From Trichopria drosophilae (Eukaryota; Arthropoda; Insecta; Hymenoptera; Diapriidae), in NCBI GenBank assembly GCA_030407085.1, contig CM059587.1, forward strand, positions 18,945,001-19,009,000: a stretch of 64,000 nucleotides of DNA, read 5' to 3'. The position numbers were made by a program, and so were the translations under genes. Below, in pieces: positions 12,101 to 21,403 of this stretch. How positions within the stretch are numbered: position 1 is the first letter of the stretch; every line of letters starts with the position of its first letter. The notes under the pieces were generated by a model. It worked only from the letters and a program-made list of their open reading frames with translations, was not told the origin of the DNA and ran no database searches.

Positions 12101-15100
12101 AGTACTACCGACGAATATAGATGCTTTATTCATTGATAATGCGTACCGTTTGCCGCAGAGATATAAACATATCTGTACACAGCCTGGAAAATAACGCAAT
12201 ACATTCAATTAGGAACTCTCGAACATTGGTGGAGGACCAGTGCAAAAGCGGCTTTGAATTTTATTCTATTGTAACGCGTCTAAAGAGATCGTGGAATGCT
12301 CTTCCGCAACTTCCATCTAACTATACTGAGGTATCGTTACCTAGATTTTTAAAGGTACACTGCCTTCGAAATTTTAATTGACACAACGCTCTGTTATAGT
12401 TTATCTAGTCAGGTTATCACGTGGAAAATTTTATGTCGTAGAATTAGGTTTTAATTAATATTGTTACGAGTTGTTGACTTTCGTAAATCGGGTTGTATTT
12501 ATTGCAGTGATGTTATTATTGTTATTTATATATTTATATTTAAAATTGTTATTTTCAATACGTGTTGCAATTTGCGTTACTTATTTTATTTTTTATTCTA
12601 AATTTGTAAAAGGCTTTTAGACCGTAGAAAATAAAAATAAATAAATAAATACATTTATACTAGAACTTAACCTGCAATATTTTGTTTGATTAGTATCATT
12701 GAAATAACACCAAGTAACAGTTCAGTGTGTTCAAATTAATATAATTGAAATATTTAGTGCAATCTACAAATTCAAAATATTTAAGTGACTTTTTTTTTAT
12801 CGTTCTTATCTACAGGTAGCGTTTTATAATATTCAGTTAGTTGATTAAAATATAATATTGCAATATATTCGTGACTCTGTCTACTGATCTCTTTTTTTAC
12901 TTTCGGTAACAATAATGCTTTGTTCTGAGTAATTGATTTTTATAAGCACATGTTAAATCTCTATAATGTTGATAAAGTCATTCTAAAACATATTTATTGC
13001 ATAGAGGCATTTATTGCTTGCACAGTTAATTGCACTGTGTAAAAGATATTGTACCAGTTAATTAATTTTGATAATTAAGTCAATCCGATTTTTATTTCGG
13101 AAGATTACAGTAGTATCATCTGCAAAAGCTAATAGCGTATCATTTATTTTTAAGTCAAAAACATCATTAACATATAAAATAAATAAAAGATGTCCAAGTG
13201 TAATTCCCTGGGGAACACCATATTCTACATTTTGTGAATTACTCTCATAGGAACCAATTTTAACCTGTTGTTTTTAAATTCAGGTGCTATTTTTTTCTCA
13301 TCAGTTATTTTCGTTCCATTGTCTAAAATTATACTTTTAGTTTGCCCTCATGCGTTTACTTACATTATTAACGATTTTATTTATCTGGGTCCATAATATT
13401 TTAGGATCATGTTCAATATTCTCTATTTTCTGACTCTGATGATTTATTCTTGCCTTACGCATTAGATCTCTTAGATGATTTCTATAACTTTTAAACTTTG
13501 TCCATTCTTCTGGGTTTCTTGAATGTTTTTCAGTATGGTAAAGTGCAACTATATTTTATTCTTTTTCTTATAGGTTTCCGCAACCTTCGCCGCGAGTATG
13601 GTTATAAGTCCGGCACTGGGGGCTTACACAATGACGACTTACGGGGAGAATGTTGCGGTCGCATTAGCCACAGCGATCGCTGTACTCGACGTATTTTTCA
13701 TCCTAGTCGCTGTCCCGGAGAGTCTTCCGGAAAAGGCTCGACCACCAGGACCAATTTCCTGGGAACAGGCAGATCCTTTCCAAGCCCTAGGAAAGGTAAT
13801 GTACCTTTTACTATCTTTATGAATAATTGTCTGTCAAACATCTGTATTATTTTATACATTATTTATTTATTTATAAACGAGTTTAATGCCCATAACTACA
13901 AGTTAATACAAATATATGATAAAACAAAATAACTATACAGAAGTAACAATAATATACTAGTATTGTTTAAAAATATATTTAATTTTTATTATCACAGTAC
14001 TGAGTTGAAGATTTTGAAGGTCTTGTAGATTTAATTTAAGTAGTATAATTAAGTTACATGGTCTAAATATTGGTGCGTTTGCAATATAGTTGCTTGCAGG
14101 TACTAGTAAATGAAATATATTAGAAAGACGTAAAGTACAATTGGGTGCGGTGAAATGCAGCTGATTGAATAGGTCCGCGGAGCATATTTTTGAATTTGAA
14201 TTTGAATTTATTTATAGGTGTAATAAAACAGTACAAAGGCTTACATAGTCTGTACCTTACTAACTAAAACTTACTAACCAACTTAACCCTATAAATTTCG
14301 TCGCGATTTTACAATTATGATATTTAATATATATTTCTCACCTCCTAAGTGTTATAAGTGTCTTCATTTGTATTGTTTAATATCCAAGTCTTTATTAATC
14401 TCTTTTTTTTATTATTTGTTGTACATAGCTCTTTTAATTCTTCACTCAATAAATTATATAATTTACTTGCCATATAATCGTAACATTTTTTACCAACTTT
14501 TTTCTTTTTTTTCGGTATTGCTACTAATTTTTTCCTCGTATTTACAATGTTAATTTTATTTTCATTTCTTAGTTCTTCATGCATAAAATTTAAAGCTTTT
14601 TCATAGTAAAATTGCCTTATATTCAGAAGGTTTTCTTCTTTCATTAATACTCTTACTGAGTCTCGCATACTTTTCTTGTACATTATTCTTATTACTTTAT
14701 TCTGTAATATTTGGATATATTTCATAATATTACTATATATCCCACCCCAAGCCAATATCCCATATGTCGCAGAAGATATGAAAAGAGCATAATACAATAT
14801 TATCATTTGACTTATATTTAGTAGGTTTTTTAATTTCCGAAATGCAAAGAGCAAATACTAGTTTTCTTTAATATTTATTAAACTTTTAATCTGGGTTTTT
14901 TCATTTGTTCTATATTAGCTTCGATTTTAGTTTTATTTGATTCTGTGATTATACCTTCAATTTTTTTTACGTCACAATTATTTTTGCATTTTATAATAAT
15001 TTTGTCCTTAGTGACATGTATTTTATTTATTGAAAGATCAGTTTTATGTGTTATTTATGTAATATGTAACCATTAATTAATTTGTATAAGAAGATAACAT

Positions 15101-18100
15101 CATTTGCTTTACGTGTGGATGCAAGTGTCGTAATTCTAAATTTCTTGCCGACTGGACAATAATTGTGATCCGTAAAGTCCATTGGATTCCCAGATTTCGA
15201 TAAGCCAGAAATCGTAAAAAATTGGATTCTTTCCAATTCGTTTGAATGAACCCCATAGTTAGGAGACCAAATGACAGAGCCGTAGAGTAAAATTGATTTA
15301 ACTAAGGTGTTATAAAGTTGCTTTATAGAGTTTGCTGATTTAAAATTCTTGGTATTACGTATTACAAAACCAAGCATTTGCAATGCTTTTATCGTAAGAC
15401 CAAACGATTAACGAACGAGAGTTGTGCATAAAAAATAATACCGAGATCTTTAACAATAATTACTCTATTTGCTGCTAGATTATATTTAGATTATTTGAAT
15501 TATAGCTTTTAGGTTATATTTCCAATTCAAACTATAAATCTTTCAAGCTTGCTGAAAATATCGCTCCCTTGTTATCTAGCCGATGATGTTAAATTGTACT
15601 CTCATTATATGGTCAGCTCTCAATGGATTGCCCATAAATTTAAAGAAATGTAATGTTATTAGTTTTCACAGATCTAAGTAAAGTTTTTCATATAATTACT
15701 TACTTAAAAACTCTTCTATTCTAAGAGTAGATACAATCTGTGATCTGGGGATTATTTTTGATAGCACTTTATCTTATAAAATTCATTTAAATTCATGTAT
15801 TTCTAGGGCTCTTAAATATATTGGTTTTATTCAAAGGTGTACTTTCGACTTTCAGTCTGTAAATACTATTTCCTACTATAAAACGTTAGTACTACGTATT
15901 TTAAACTATGGGTCTGTAATTTGGACACCTCATGTTGCCGAGTTGAATGACTCACTTGAAGCTGTCCAGCATAAAATCATACGATATTTAGCGTTTAAAA
16001 CGCATTCGCCCATGAGTTTCATGGATCATAATTATGAACCTTATATGCAGTCATTTGGTCTAGCTAAAATAAGTCAGCAACACTTTTATTATGATAATTT
16101 ATTTATGTTTAAAATTACAAATAATCTTATTAAGTGCGACCAATTACTTTGTTTATTCTCAATTCGTTCTACACATTATAATATTCATATATTAATATAT
16201 GTTCTATTCACCTACTGTTCGCCTAACAAGGCAATGGAATCTTCTGTCATATACTATTTGTACATCCATGTCTATCTCAAGTTTTAAATCCTCCTTGAAA
16301 AGAACACTGATGTTATAATTATTCTGTAAATGCCTTCTTTGTATGTTGTTCTTTTTCATTTATTTTATATTGTATTTCACCATGTACTCAGTTTATCACT
16401 GTTTCTCTATTTATTTTATTTCGAATTCGTTTGTGAGGGCAATTATGCCCGTTGAAATATTAAATAAATAAATCACAGGTTTAATATCTTTGTTTATTTT
16501 AATATCTGTGTTATTTAATTATATAGTCTAGGCTGAGTTAATATAGTTAGCTTTTAGTTAGTCTTGAAATTAGATTTACCAGCTTTCATTGTATTATATA
16601 CAGGTAGGCAAAGACCACACGATATTGATGCTGTGTGTCACAGTATTCTTGAGCTACTTACCTGAGGCTGGTCAATATAGCTGCATATTCGTTTACCTGA
16701 AGCTCACGATGGGTTTCTCCGGTTTGATGGTGGCGGTGTTTATAGCTGTCGTCGGCATCCTGAGCGTCGGTGCTCAGTTACTCTTAGGCCCTCTAATGCG
16801 AACATTAGGCGGCAAGCACACGATAATGCTAGGCCTCCTTTTCGAGATGTTGCAGCTCATGTGGTACGGTTTTGGCTCGCAGACGTGGTGAGTACAACTA
16901 AAGGTTTTACATCGACATTGTCGATCAGTCTCGGAGCGATGTTAACGCACGGTTTCTTCCAACAGGATGATGTGGGCGGCTGGAGTTTTAGCATCCGTGT
17001 CGAGCATTACGTATCCGGCGATCTCGGCTTTCGTGTCGATGCATTCGGACGCCGACAAGCAGGGCCTCGTGCAAGGCATGGTGACCGGAATGCGGGGCCT
17101 CTGCAATGGCCTCGGGCCTGCCATGTTCGGTGTTATATTTTACCTATTTCACGTCGATCTCAACGAAGGCACACCCGCACTACCGCTGAAGCCTCCGCTT
17201 CTCGACGAAAACAATAATACGGGAACTGCCACCCAGCACCACGATATTATGCCTCAGGTACGAACAATTATATCTCATATTAGCATTTCAGGATTTTAAG
17301 TTGATGTATTTAAAGTGACAATAAGTTACTTGTAATATTTAGGTTAGGTTTTTCTTACGTTTACAATGATCGTTCTCAACAAGATTTGGTAAACCTTCGG
17401 AAAAGCTACGACATCGCAAAAAAAAATTGTGCCATACTAGTTTTGTGTATTTTTGCCTCCTGATTACGAATATGACAAAAAAAATCCGGGCTCTGCTACA
17501 CTGAAGCCGCTATCTTGAAAAAACACCTAAAAATCGTGTTTTTTTTTTAGATTTTTTCATTTATCATGAAAAATACAAATCGGATGAAAAAATGTTTCAA
17601 ATAAAAATTGTAGAGCACAAAATTCTCTGCAAAAAAGGTTTAGTACATAATTTTCGTAATCTCAACAGAAAGCTCGCAAATGAGCGATGAAAGTGACCGT
17701 AATAGATTTCTGCAAGGAGTCCCGAGTTTCGAGAATTATGTTCAGAATGTACAATTGGCATTCTCCTACAGTTCGAAAGGAAATGCGTGAAACACGAGGG
17801 TGCCTGCGTGCTGGGGGGCTCCGCCCCCAAGACCCCCCTTTTATACTAACCTAACCTCCAACCATGCAAATGTGGGTCTATACAACAAACCGTTACAAGT
17901 TATTTAGTTATTTGCGGAGACTTTACCTCGCTGAAATCCATTACGGTCATTTTCATCGCTCATTTGCGAGCTTTCTGTTAAGATTACTAAAATTATGTAT
18001 CAAGCCTTTTTTGTTAAGAATTTTGTGCTCTACATTTTTTATTTGAAATATTTTTTCATCCGATTTATATTTTTTAAGATAAATGGAAAAAACTAAAAAA

Positions 18101-18596
18101 AAACACAATTTTTAGGTGTTTTTTCAAGATAGCGGCTTCTGTATAGCAGAGCGCCGATTTTTTTTGTCATATTCGTAATCAGGGGGCAAAAATATACAAA
18201 ACTAGTGTGATGAAATTTTTTTCTCAATGTCGTAGCTCTTCCGAAGGTTTACCCAAGATTTAATTTGAGGTTAGAATGTCTGCAGTAAAAATTGAAATAC
18301 TAATTGAAGTTTTCTTATCTGCGCAGTTGATACCAGGGCCCCCTTTCGTATTTGGTGCGTTATTGGTAATTTGCGCGCTACTGGTAGCTGCGTTTATACC
18401 CGAATCAAGTCCAATGATTTCGGGTCAGCTACATCATTCTTCTACCTCCCGGAGGCCTTCCGGTAAATACGCATATCAAAAATGTACGTTACAGCTTACC
18501 ACCATACAAAACGAAAAGGAAAATTCTGGTGGTGGGTTCATTACGATTTCTTTAAAGTCTAACACAAATGAGAGCGAACGTAACGTCGAAGCTTAA
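3027..18596 (+). CDS. MFSD14/HIAT1-like major facilitator transporter, whole gene, 6 coding exons
   Basis: An orphan major facilitator transporter, the MFSD14 (HIAT1, hippocampus abundant transcript 1) type of the DHA1-like branch, expected as a 12-helix membrane protein of endomembranes or plasma membrane; the substrate is unknown. The exons are 3027-3161, 10525-10926, 13574-13795, 16604-16887, 16966-17257 and 18327-18596, phases 0/0/0/2/0. They give 534 residues against about 490 in vertebrates. Visible signatures: SVYHALVVIFLEFFAWGLL (TM1, residues 53-71), the MFS A-motif GALSDVWGRK (110-119), FAYVADVTEE, VAVPESLPEK, ISWEQADPF, SYLPEAGQYS, MMWAAGVLAS and IPGPPFVFGA. Introns 1 (7.4 kb), 2 and 3 are filled with LINE fragments and palindromic elements; intron 4 is only 78 bp. 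All internal junctions keep frame. Only exon 1 is uncertain. The tail after the last helix is hydrophilic and poorly conserved. Confidence 0.93.
3162..4638. other. 5' part of MFSD14 intron 1, AT-rich, with one dispersed GCCATNTTG-type repeat
   Basis: No exon is visible. At 4035-4115 there is a copy of the dispersed repeat that recurs through the window (CGCCATATTGGATCC, then CCATTTTGGATTT, then AATCAGCGACCTCAAAAA). The rest is AT-rich and not recognisably repetitive by eye. Confidence 0.45.
4639..6617. mobile_element. 2 kb near-complete palindrome (foldback DNA element), candidate TCA target duplication
   Basis: The left end CAAGGGGAACCCAC at 4639 and the right end GTGGGTTCCCCTTG at 6617 are inverted copies. 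The inverted match continues almost to the centre near 5575: for example CATTCGAATGCCTGACA near 4838 against TGTCAGGCATTCGAATG near 6401, and the ATGAGTCTGTAATTACCC block at 5724 against its inverse near 5205. TCA sits directly outside both ends (4636-4638, 6618-6620), which fits a 3-bp target duplication. There is no coding potential; short ORFs inside are by-products. Confidence 0.8.
6819..7208. mobile_element. 390 bp inverted-repeat MITE
   Basis: GTTAAAAGTGAAAAAATTAG at 6819 is mirrored by CTAATTTTTTCACTTTTAAC ending at 7208. Arms of about 140 bp include CCTATGG, CCGTAACGAATAC and a TAGAGCA/TGCTCTA-like block. A short unpaired loop lies at about 6960-7065. The target duplication is unclear. 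Confidence 0.7.
7209..7865. other. AT-rich intronic sequence
   Basis: MFSD14 intron 1 between two palindromic elements. I see no exon, RNA gene or repeat that I recognise. Confidence 0.4.
7870..8679. mobile_element. TTAA-flanked palindromic piggyBac-type element
   Basis: TTAA (7866-7869) is followed by TCCTTTAACGCCCAAAGTGA. The other end, TCACTTCGGCCGTTAAAGGG, stops at 8679 before TTAA (8680-8683). A TTAA target and ends starting (C/T)CC are the piggyBac signature. The two halves are inverted copies over most of the 810 bp (for example ATGTACTTTCAGTATCCGAT against its inverse near 8550), so the element folds back on itself. No transposase is present. Confidence 0.75.
8684..9619. other. AT-rich intronic sequence
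   Basis: No gene or recognised repeat is visible in this part of MFSD14 intron 1. Confidence 0.4.
9640..10490 (-). mobile_element. LINE reverse transcriptase fragment, degraded
   Basis: On the minus strand, 10300-10090 encodes an RT entry block (IPIDLKKAVCVPILKSGD, then a degenerate YRPISL-like segment and AKIF). At 9785-9710 the catalytic box reads SFADDTALFVKARSWNEL. Stops and frameshifts interrupt it, and the segment between RT blocks is shortened. It lies antisense inside MFSD14 intron 1. A jockey/RTE-type non-LTR element is likely from the FADDT box and linker. Confidence 0.7.
10525..10926 (+). CDS. MFSD14-like exon 2 (residues 46-179)
   Basis: The acceptor is TTACAG|AGTTCG and the donor TTG|GTATGT. 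It encodes TM1 to about TM4, including EFFAWGLL and the MFS A-motif GALSDVWGRK between TM2 and TM3. It also carries FSVVFAYVADVTEESQRSLA. Both boundaries are phase 0. This is the longest exon and the one most similar to vertebrate HIAT1. Confidence 0.93.
11030..12030 (-). mobile_element. LINE 3' fragment: RT C-terminus
   Basis: The minus-strand frame 12025-11726 reads KYLGITVDSYLRWKYHINDI and continues to the post-RT region typical of non-LTR ORF2. It then runs frameshifted through 11787-11400 (RTFVVLKKSIKK, then RLKRIEQRSYDYTAAKGINA). The 3' UTR-like part runs to an A-rich stretch near 11030. It lies antisense in MFSD14 intron 2. Confidence 0.7.
12045..12120 (-). mobile_element. LINE 3' tail
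   Basis: On the minus strand this reads TTTGTAACCTGGAAATAAAT followed by TCTATTCTACTCTA. This is a common end of non-LTR retroelement 3' UTRs, left behind next to the RT fragment at 11030-12030. Confidence 0.45.
12121..12650 (+). mobile_element. LINE 3' fragment, plus strand, with TAAA-rich tail
   Basis: The frame 12121-12381 ends in the ORF2 C-terminal pattern GFEFYSIVTRLKRSWNALPQ, then LPSNYTEVSLPRFLKVHCL. A 3' UTR follows and ends in AAAATAAAAATAAATAAATA at about 12630-12650. This is the sense-strand tail of a different LINE family from the copies with TTCAAA tails at 14190 and 29165. Confidence 0.65.
12950..13515 (-). mobile_element. LINE fragment: EN-RT linker and RT active-site box
   Basis: On the minus strand, 13500-13340 reads YRNHLRDLMRKARINHQSQK, then ILWTQINKIV, typical of the segment between endonuclease and RT. 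Positions 13250-13070 read GVPQGITLGHLLFILYVNDV, then LLAFADDTTVIF, the RT palm motif. The region between the two is deleted and stops occur. It is an inactive copy, antisense in MFSD14 intron 2. Confidence 0.75.
13574..13795 (+). CDS. MFSD14-like exon 3 (residues 180-253)
   Basis: The acceptor is TTATAG|GTTTCC and the donor AAG|GTAATG; both junctions are phase 0. It encodes SATFAASMVISPALGAY, ATAIAVLDVFFILVAVPE, SLPEK and ISWEQADPFQALGK, which are TM5, TM6 and the start of the central cytoplasmic loop, matching HIAT1 closely. Confidence 0.93.
13796..14189. other. AT-rich intronic sequence (start of MFSD14 intron 3)
   Basis: No exon is seen. It ends at the LINE tail at 14190. Confidence 0.4.
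14190..14870 (-). mobile_element. LINE RT C-terminal fragment with (TTCAAA)n tail
   Basis: The minus-strand frame 14854-14345 encodes the ORF2 C-terminus (YALFISSATYGILAWGG, then ILQNKVIRIMYKKS, then KLYNLLSEELKEL). The minus-strand 3' end at about 14220-14190 reads AATAAATTCAAATTCAAATT. The plus-strand LINE at 26640-29200 has the same tail, so the two copies belong to one family. Confidence 0.75.
14880..15045 (-). mobile_element. Possible LINE ORF1 (gag-like) fragment
   Basis: The minus strand reads KDKIIIKCKNNCDVKKIEGI, then ESNKTKIEANIEQMKKPRLK, resembling the conserved core of insect LINE ORF1 proteins just before the zinc knuckles. It abuts the RT tail at 14870, as in an internally deleted LINE. 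Confidence 0.4.
15051..15400 (-). mobile_element. LINE RT C-terminal fragment, another family
   Basis: The minus-strand frame 15383-15051 reads LGFVIRNTKNF, then LYNTLVKSILLYGSVIWSPN, then ELERIQFFTISGLSKS, the region just after the RT thumb. It is truncated at both ends and lies antisense in MFSD14 intron 3. Confidence 0.7.
15600..16475 (+). mobile_element. LINE RT C-terminal fragment, plus strand
   Basis: Broken frames at 15715-16290 read ALKYIGFIQRCTFDF, then LVLRILNYGSVIWTPH, then LEAVQHKIIRYLAFKTHSPM, then MDHNYE. The 3' UTR ends in AAATATTAAATAAATAAAT near 16473. It resembles the family at 33390-34310 (HRFIRYLSSKTDSPLSFLDH). Confidence 0.72.
16604..16887 (+). CDS. MFSD14-like exon 4 (residues 254-347, W348 split)
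   Basis: The acceptor is TATACAG|GTAGGC and the donor ACGTG|GTGAGT. It encodes LCVTVFLSYLPEAGQYSCI, VAVFIAVVGILSVGAQLLLG, TIMLGLLFEMLQLMWYGFGS, corresponding to TM7-TM9. It ends in phase 2 inside the Trp codon completed by exon 5. Confidence 0.93.
16966..17257 (+). CDS. MFSD14-like exon 5 (residues 348-445)
   Basis: The acceptor is CCAACAG|GATGAT and the donor CAG|GTACGA, after a 78 bp intron. It encodes WMMWAAGVLASVSSIT, SDADKQGLVQGMVTGMRG, LCNGLGPAMFGVIFYLFHVD, which are TM10-TM11 and the conserved DADKQG loop, then a low-complexity hydrophilic insert before the last helix. Confidence 0.93.
17388..18253. mobile_element. 866 bp foldback element in MFSD14 intron 5
   Basis: GGTAAACCTTCGGAA at 17388 is mirrored by TTCCGAAGGTTTACC ending at 18253. 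The arms (about 17388-17720 and 17930-18253) match inverted, including ACTAGTTTTGTGTATTTTTG, GATTACGAATATGAC and GCTTTCTGTTAAGATTAC. The loop at about 17750-17870 holds CTGGGGGGCTCCGCCCCCAA, a small G/C-rich stem. The ORFs inside are by-products of the inverted repeat. It fills most of a 1069 bp intron. Confidence 0.75.
18327..18596 (+). CDS. MFSD14-like exon 6 (residues 446-534 and stop)
   Basis: The acceptor is CTGCGCAG|TTGATA. It encodes LIPGPPFVFGALLVICALLV (TM12), AAFIPE, and a Ser/Thr- and charge-rich cytoplasmic tail ending SERNVEA before TAA at 18594-18596. The IPGPPF(V/L)FGA block is a family hallmark. Confidence 0.92.
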   Translation: MIPGPPFVFGALLVICALLVAAFIPESSPMISGQLHHSSTSRRPSGKYAYQKCTLQLTTIQNEKENSGGGFITISLKSNTNESERNVEA

Positions 18597-19537
18597 AGAG
18601 TTTCGACGGAGACGTATCGACGCTCGGTGTCGCATGAAGTGTCTTTGTTATTAGCTTCTTCGATTGTTGGAACGATACACTTGTGCTACACTTTTTGGTT
18701 GTAGCTTTTTATTTACACAAATTTGTTCAAGAAGAAGCAAATTTTTTTTTTCGAATTTCTTTGCGTATAATGTAATGTTTTAAGAAATGTAACGAATCCT
18801 TATGTAAGGCACGGCTTTCGAACTGTTATTTTAAGTTGCATTATAACGTTTGTTTACTTTTTATAAGTTAGCTGTCATACTGTCGCACAACTGCGGTTGA
18901 TTCGAAAAGCATTTCAATTTAAAAGTTTTTGAAAATTTACTAGTTTACAATTGCATTTTTTAAGAGTAATAACCGATCGCGGTGTGATGAACACGTTTCG
19001 ACACCAATGATTTTAAAGACTTCTTACTACGTTAATGTTTGTAAATAACAACATAACCTTTAGCAAATCAAATTCATTGGTTTCCATAATTTCATGAACT
19101 CCATCATGTGTATATAAATCATTTCATATTGTAATTCCGTGCAATAATCCTTGACGATACAGCAAGATACAGAAATTTTCTATATAATTTTCAATTTCAA
19201 CAAGCTAAATAGTTATAAATCGGATGTAGTTAATTCTAGAAACAATTGTTAGTGATATCTTCACAATATAGTTTAAGTAGATTCCATTACTTAATATTAT
19301 TTAACGATAATTTAAAGTTACGTAGCCTTAGTCATTATTCTAAAAATCAATAATGTTATTAATTTTAATTTCTTTTGTTGTAACGTATTTTAACAACTTA
19401 TCGTGTTCTTGAACGTCACAAGTACTTAACGAGGAAACGCAATAGTTTGATGGAATGATCGAGTTTATCATTTTCATGAATATACAACAAACTATGCGAA
19501 ACTCGATAATTTGTAGTATATCTGAGCACATAATAAA
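18597..19537 (+). other. Likely 3' UTR of the MFSD14-like gene
   Basis: AT-rich sequence directly after the stop. The first canonical AATAAA on the plus strand is at 19532-19537, giving a UTR of about 940 nt if used. An antisense 86-codon ORF (19600-19340) overlaps its end but resembles nothing known. Confidence 0.4.
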
Positions 19538-19789
19538 TATTAAATTTATTTCCGACAGTTTTGACCATTTTGTTTCCTTAAGTTTCTCGAAATTATCCAC
19601 GGAGAGAAATTTTCATCAATCGTTATAAGAAAAAAATATACTTATCGTAGTTCACTGTTGTTTTTATTGCAATTATAGTACGAACAAATACTGCACGCTT
19701 ATTGTACCGTAAGCACAGGACACAAATTTTTGAGAATTTATCTGCATGCGATATTGTGAAATAGAGGTCTAAGTATTACAATAAAAAAT

Positions 19790-20970
19790 ATTACAGTTAA
19801 ACACATAAAAACATTAAATAAATTACAGACGATGTAGAACTTTGGGGTTCTGCCGAAACTTTATTCCTATGTAGTAACAATGTAGTAACATTGAGTTAAG
19901 AGAATTTTTACATCAATATCTTTTCATACCCTAATACTATCAGCATTTCCATACAAATATTCACAGATACTACAATCGTCATGCCAACAGCTAACAGCGC
20001 ATTGTAATAAATACGAATGAATTTTACAAACTCGCTGTAATTTTCATTTTATATAAATTTGGTAATATTCTTACGTGTGTAATAGTGTTTTGAGGTTATT
20101 ACTATTTGAGGTTAGGATTTTTACGATATTTTTGTAAATTTACCAGACGGCATTGTGGATTTACTACATCAAGCATAGGGAAAGTACAATGCGTTGTAAT
20201 TTGACAATGCTACACATTGGTAATATTTGAGCCCACGTCAAACGTGGTAATTTTATCGTTCAATGGGAAAAAGCAACAAAATTTGTCAAAATACAATGCC
20301 CAACAAGAAAATTTACAACGTTAAAAGTGAAATTTAGCATGCTGAACGTGGGTAATATTGAGCCCACGTTCAACGTAGTAAAATTCATTTCTATTTTTGA
20401 CAGTGTGGTAAAGAAACATAACCTAACCTAACTTAGTCTAACGTAACCTAGCCTGACCTAACCTAACCTAACTTAGTCTAATGTAACCTAGCCTGACCTA
20501 ACCTAACATACATAATATTACGGTTAAAGAATGTTATAAATAAAAAATTTAAACAACATGCAATTAACTCATTAAGCACATAAAAACATGAAATAAATTA
20601 CAGACGATGTAGAATACTTGATTTTAGGGTTCTGCCATAACTTTATTCTTAAGTTACTACATTCAGTTACGAGAATTTTTACATCAATATCTTTTCATAC
20701 CTTAATACTATCAGCAATTCCATACAAATATTCATAAATATTACACGGTAAAAATCCTGATGAAATTTACAATGTTGAGCGTGGTAAAGATGGAACCTAC
20801 GCTGAACGTGGTACTTGTAAATCGCAAGCTGTAAAATTACTACGTTTAATGTAGGATTTTTATATTTGCGTCGTGTATTTTTACAAAATCATGTATTTTT
20901 CCCCCGCAACTGTAAAATTACAATTGTAAAGTAGAGCTAGAGAACCAACATTGAATGTGGTAATTTTACA
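19790..20970. repeat. Complex repeat cluster with 180 bp direct duplication and ACGTT(G/C)AACGTGG palindromes
   Basis: A block of about 180 bp at 19798-19978 (CACATAAAAACATTAAATAA, then TTTTTACATCAATATCTTTT, then CTAATACTATCAGCA) recurs directly at 20576-20750. Between and after the copies, imperfect palindromic words such as CCCACGTTCAACGTAGTAAA (20353), CCTACGCTGAACGTGG (20798) and CCCACGTCAAACGTGGTAAT (20232) recur at least five times. No TIRs or genes were found. It could be an array-type or rolling-circle repeat. Confidence 0.55.
20418..20512. repeat. Degenerate CCTAA (TTAGG-type) repeat, duplicated
   Basis: CCTAACCTAA units mixed with CTTAGTCTAA and CTAGCCTGA form a block of about 47 bp repeated twice. 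The units match the insect telomere motif TTAGG, but they are irregular and surrounded by interspersed repeat, so this is an interstitial or repeat-derived tract. Confidence 0.7.
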
Positions 20971-21403
20971 CTGCGCTGTAAAATTCCTGCGCTTCATATA
21001 GTATAAATCATCTTGTTTTTGAGGAAAATCCTTATGTTGTATGTTTTTACATCTTGGTCGGCCATCTTGGATCGGCCATTTCGAATTTTTAAAATCTGTG
21101 GTCAGATTCGTAATCAGCGACCTTAAAAGCTCTATTATACTAAATTTCAAACAATTATCTTAAAAAACAGCGACAATAATGAATTTTTTCGAAAAAGTCG
21201 TGACTTTTTAATGTTTGTTTATTTATAAATCATAAACAATAAACAATTATATCTTAATAACTGTTTTAATACATTCTTGTATCACTATAATAACATAAAA
21301 TAGCAAAAACACAGATCTAAATGTGTTAACTGCAATTTAAATGAGCAAAATTCAAAAAAATCGAAGTGGTAACGTGGGTTACCAACATGCTTCTAAGGGT
21401 TAA

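Noticed and set aside
17864..18046. 60-codon ORF in MFSD14 intron 5 and its partner at 17830-17597
   Set aside because: Both are the arms of the foldback element, reading the same inverted repeat.
19340..19600. 86-codon minus-strand ORF
   Set aside because: AT-rich sequence gives an Ile/Lys-rich product with no recognised motif, inside the likely MFSD14 3' UTR.
20418..20512. True telomere or chromosome end
   Set aside because: The CCTAA units are few, irregular, duplicated with a neighbouring repeat, and followed by intact genes on both sides.
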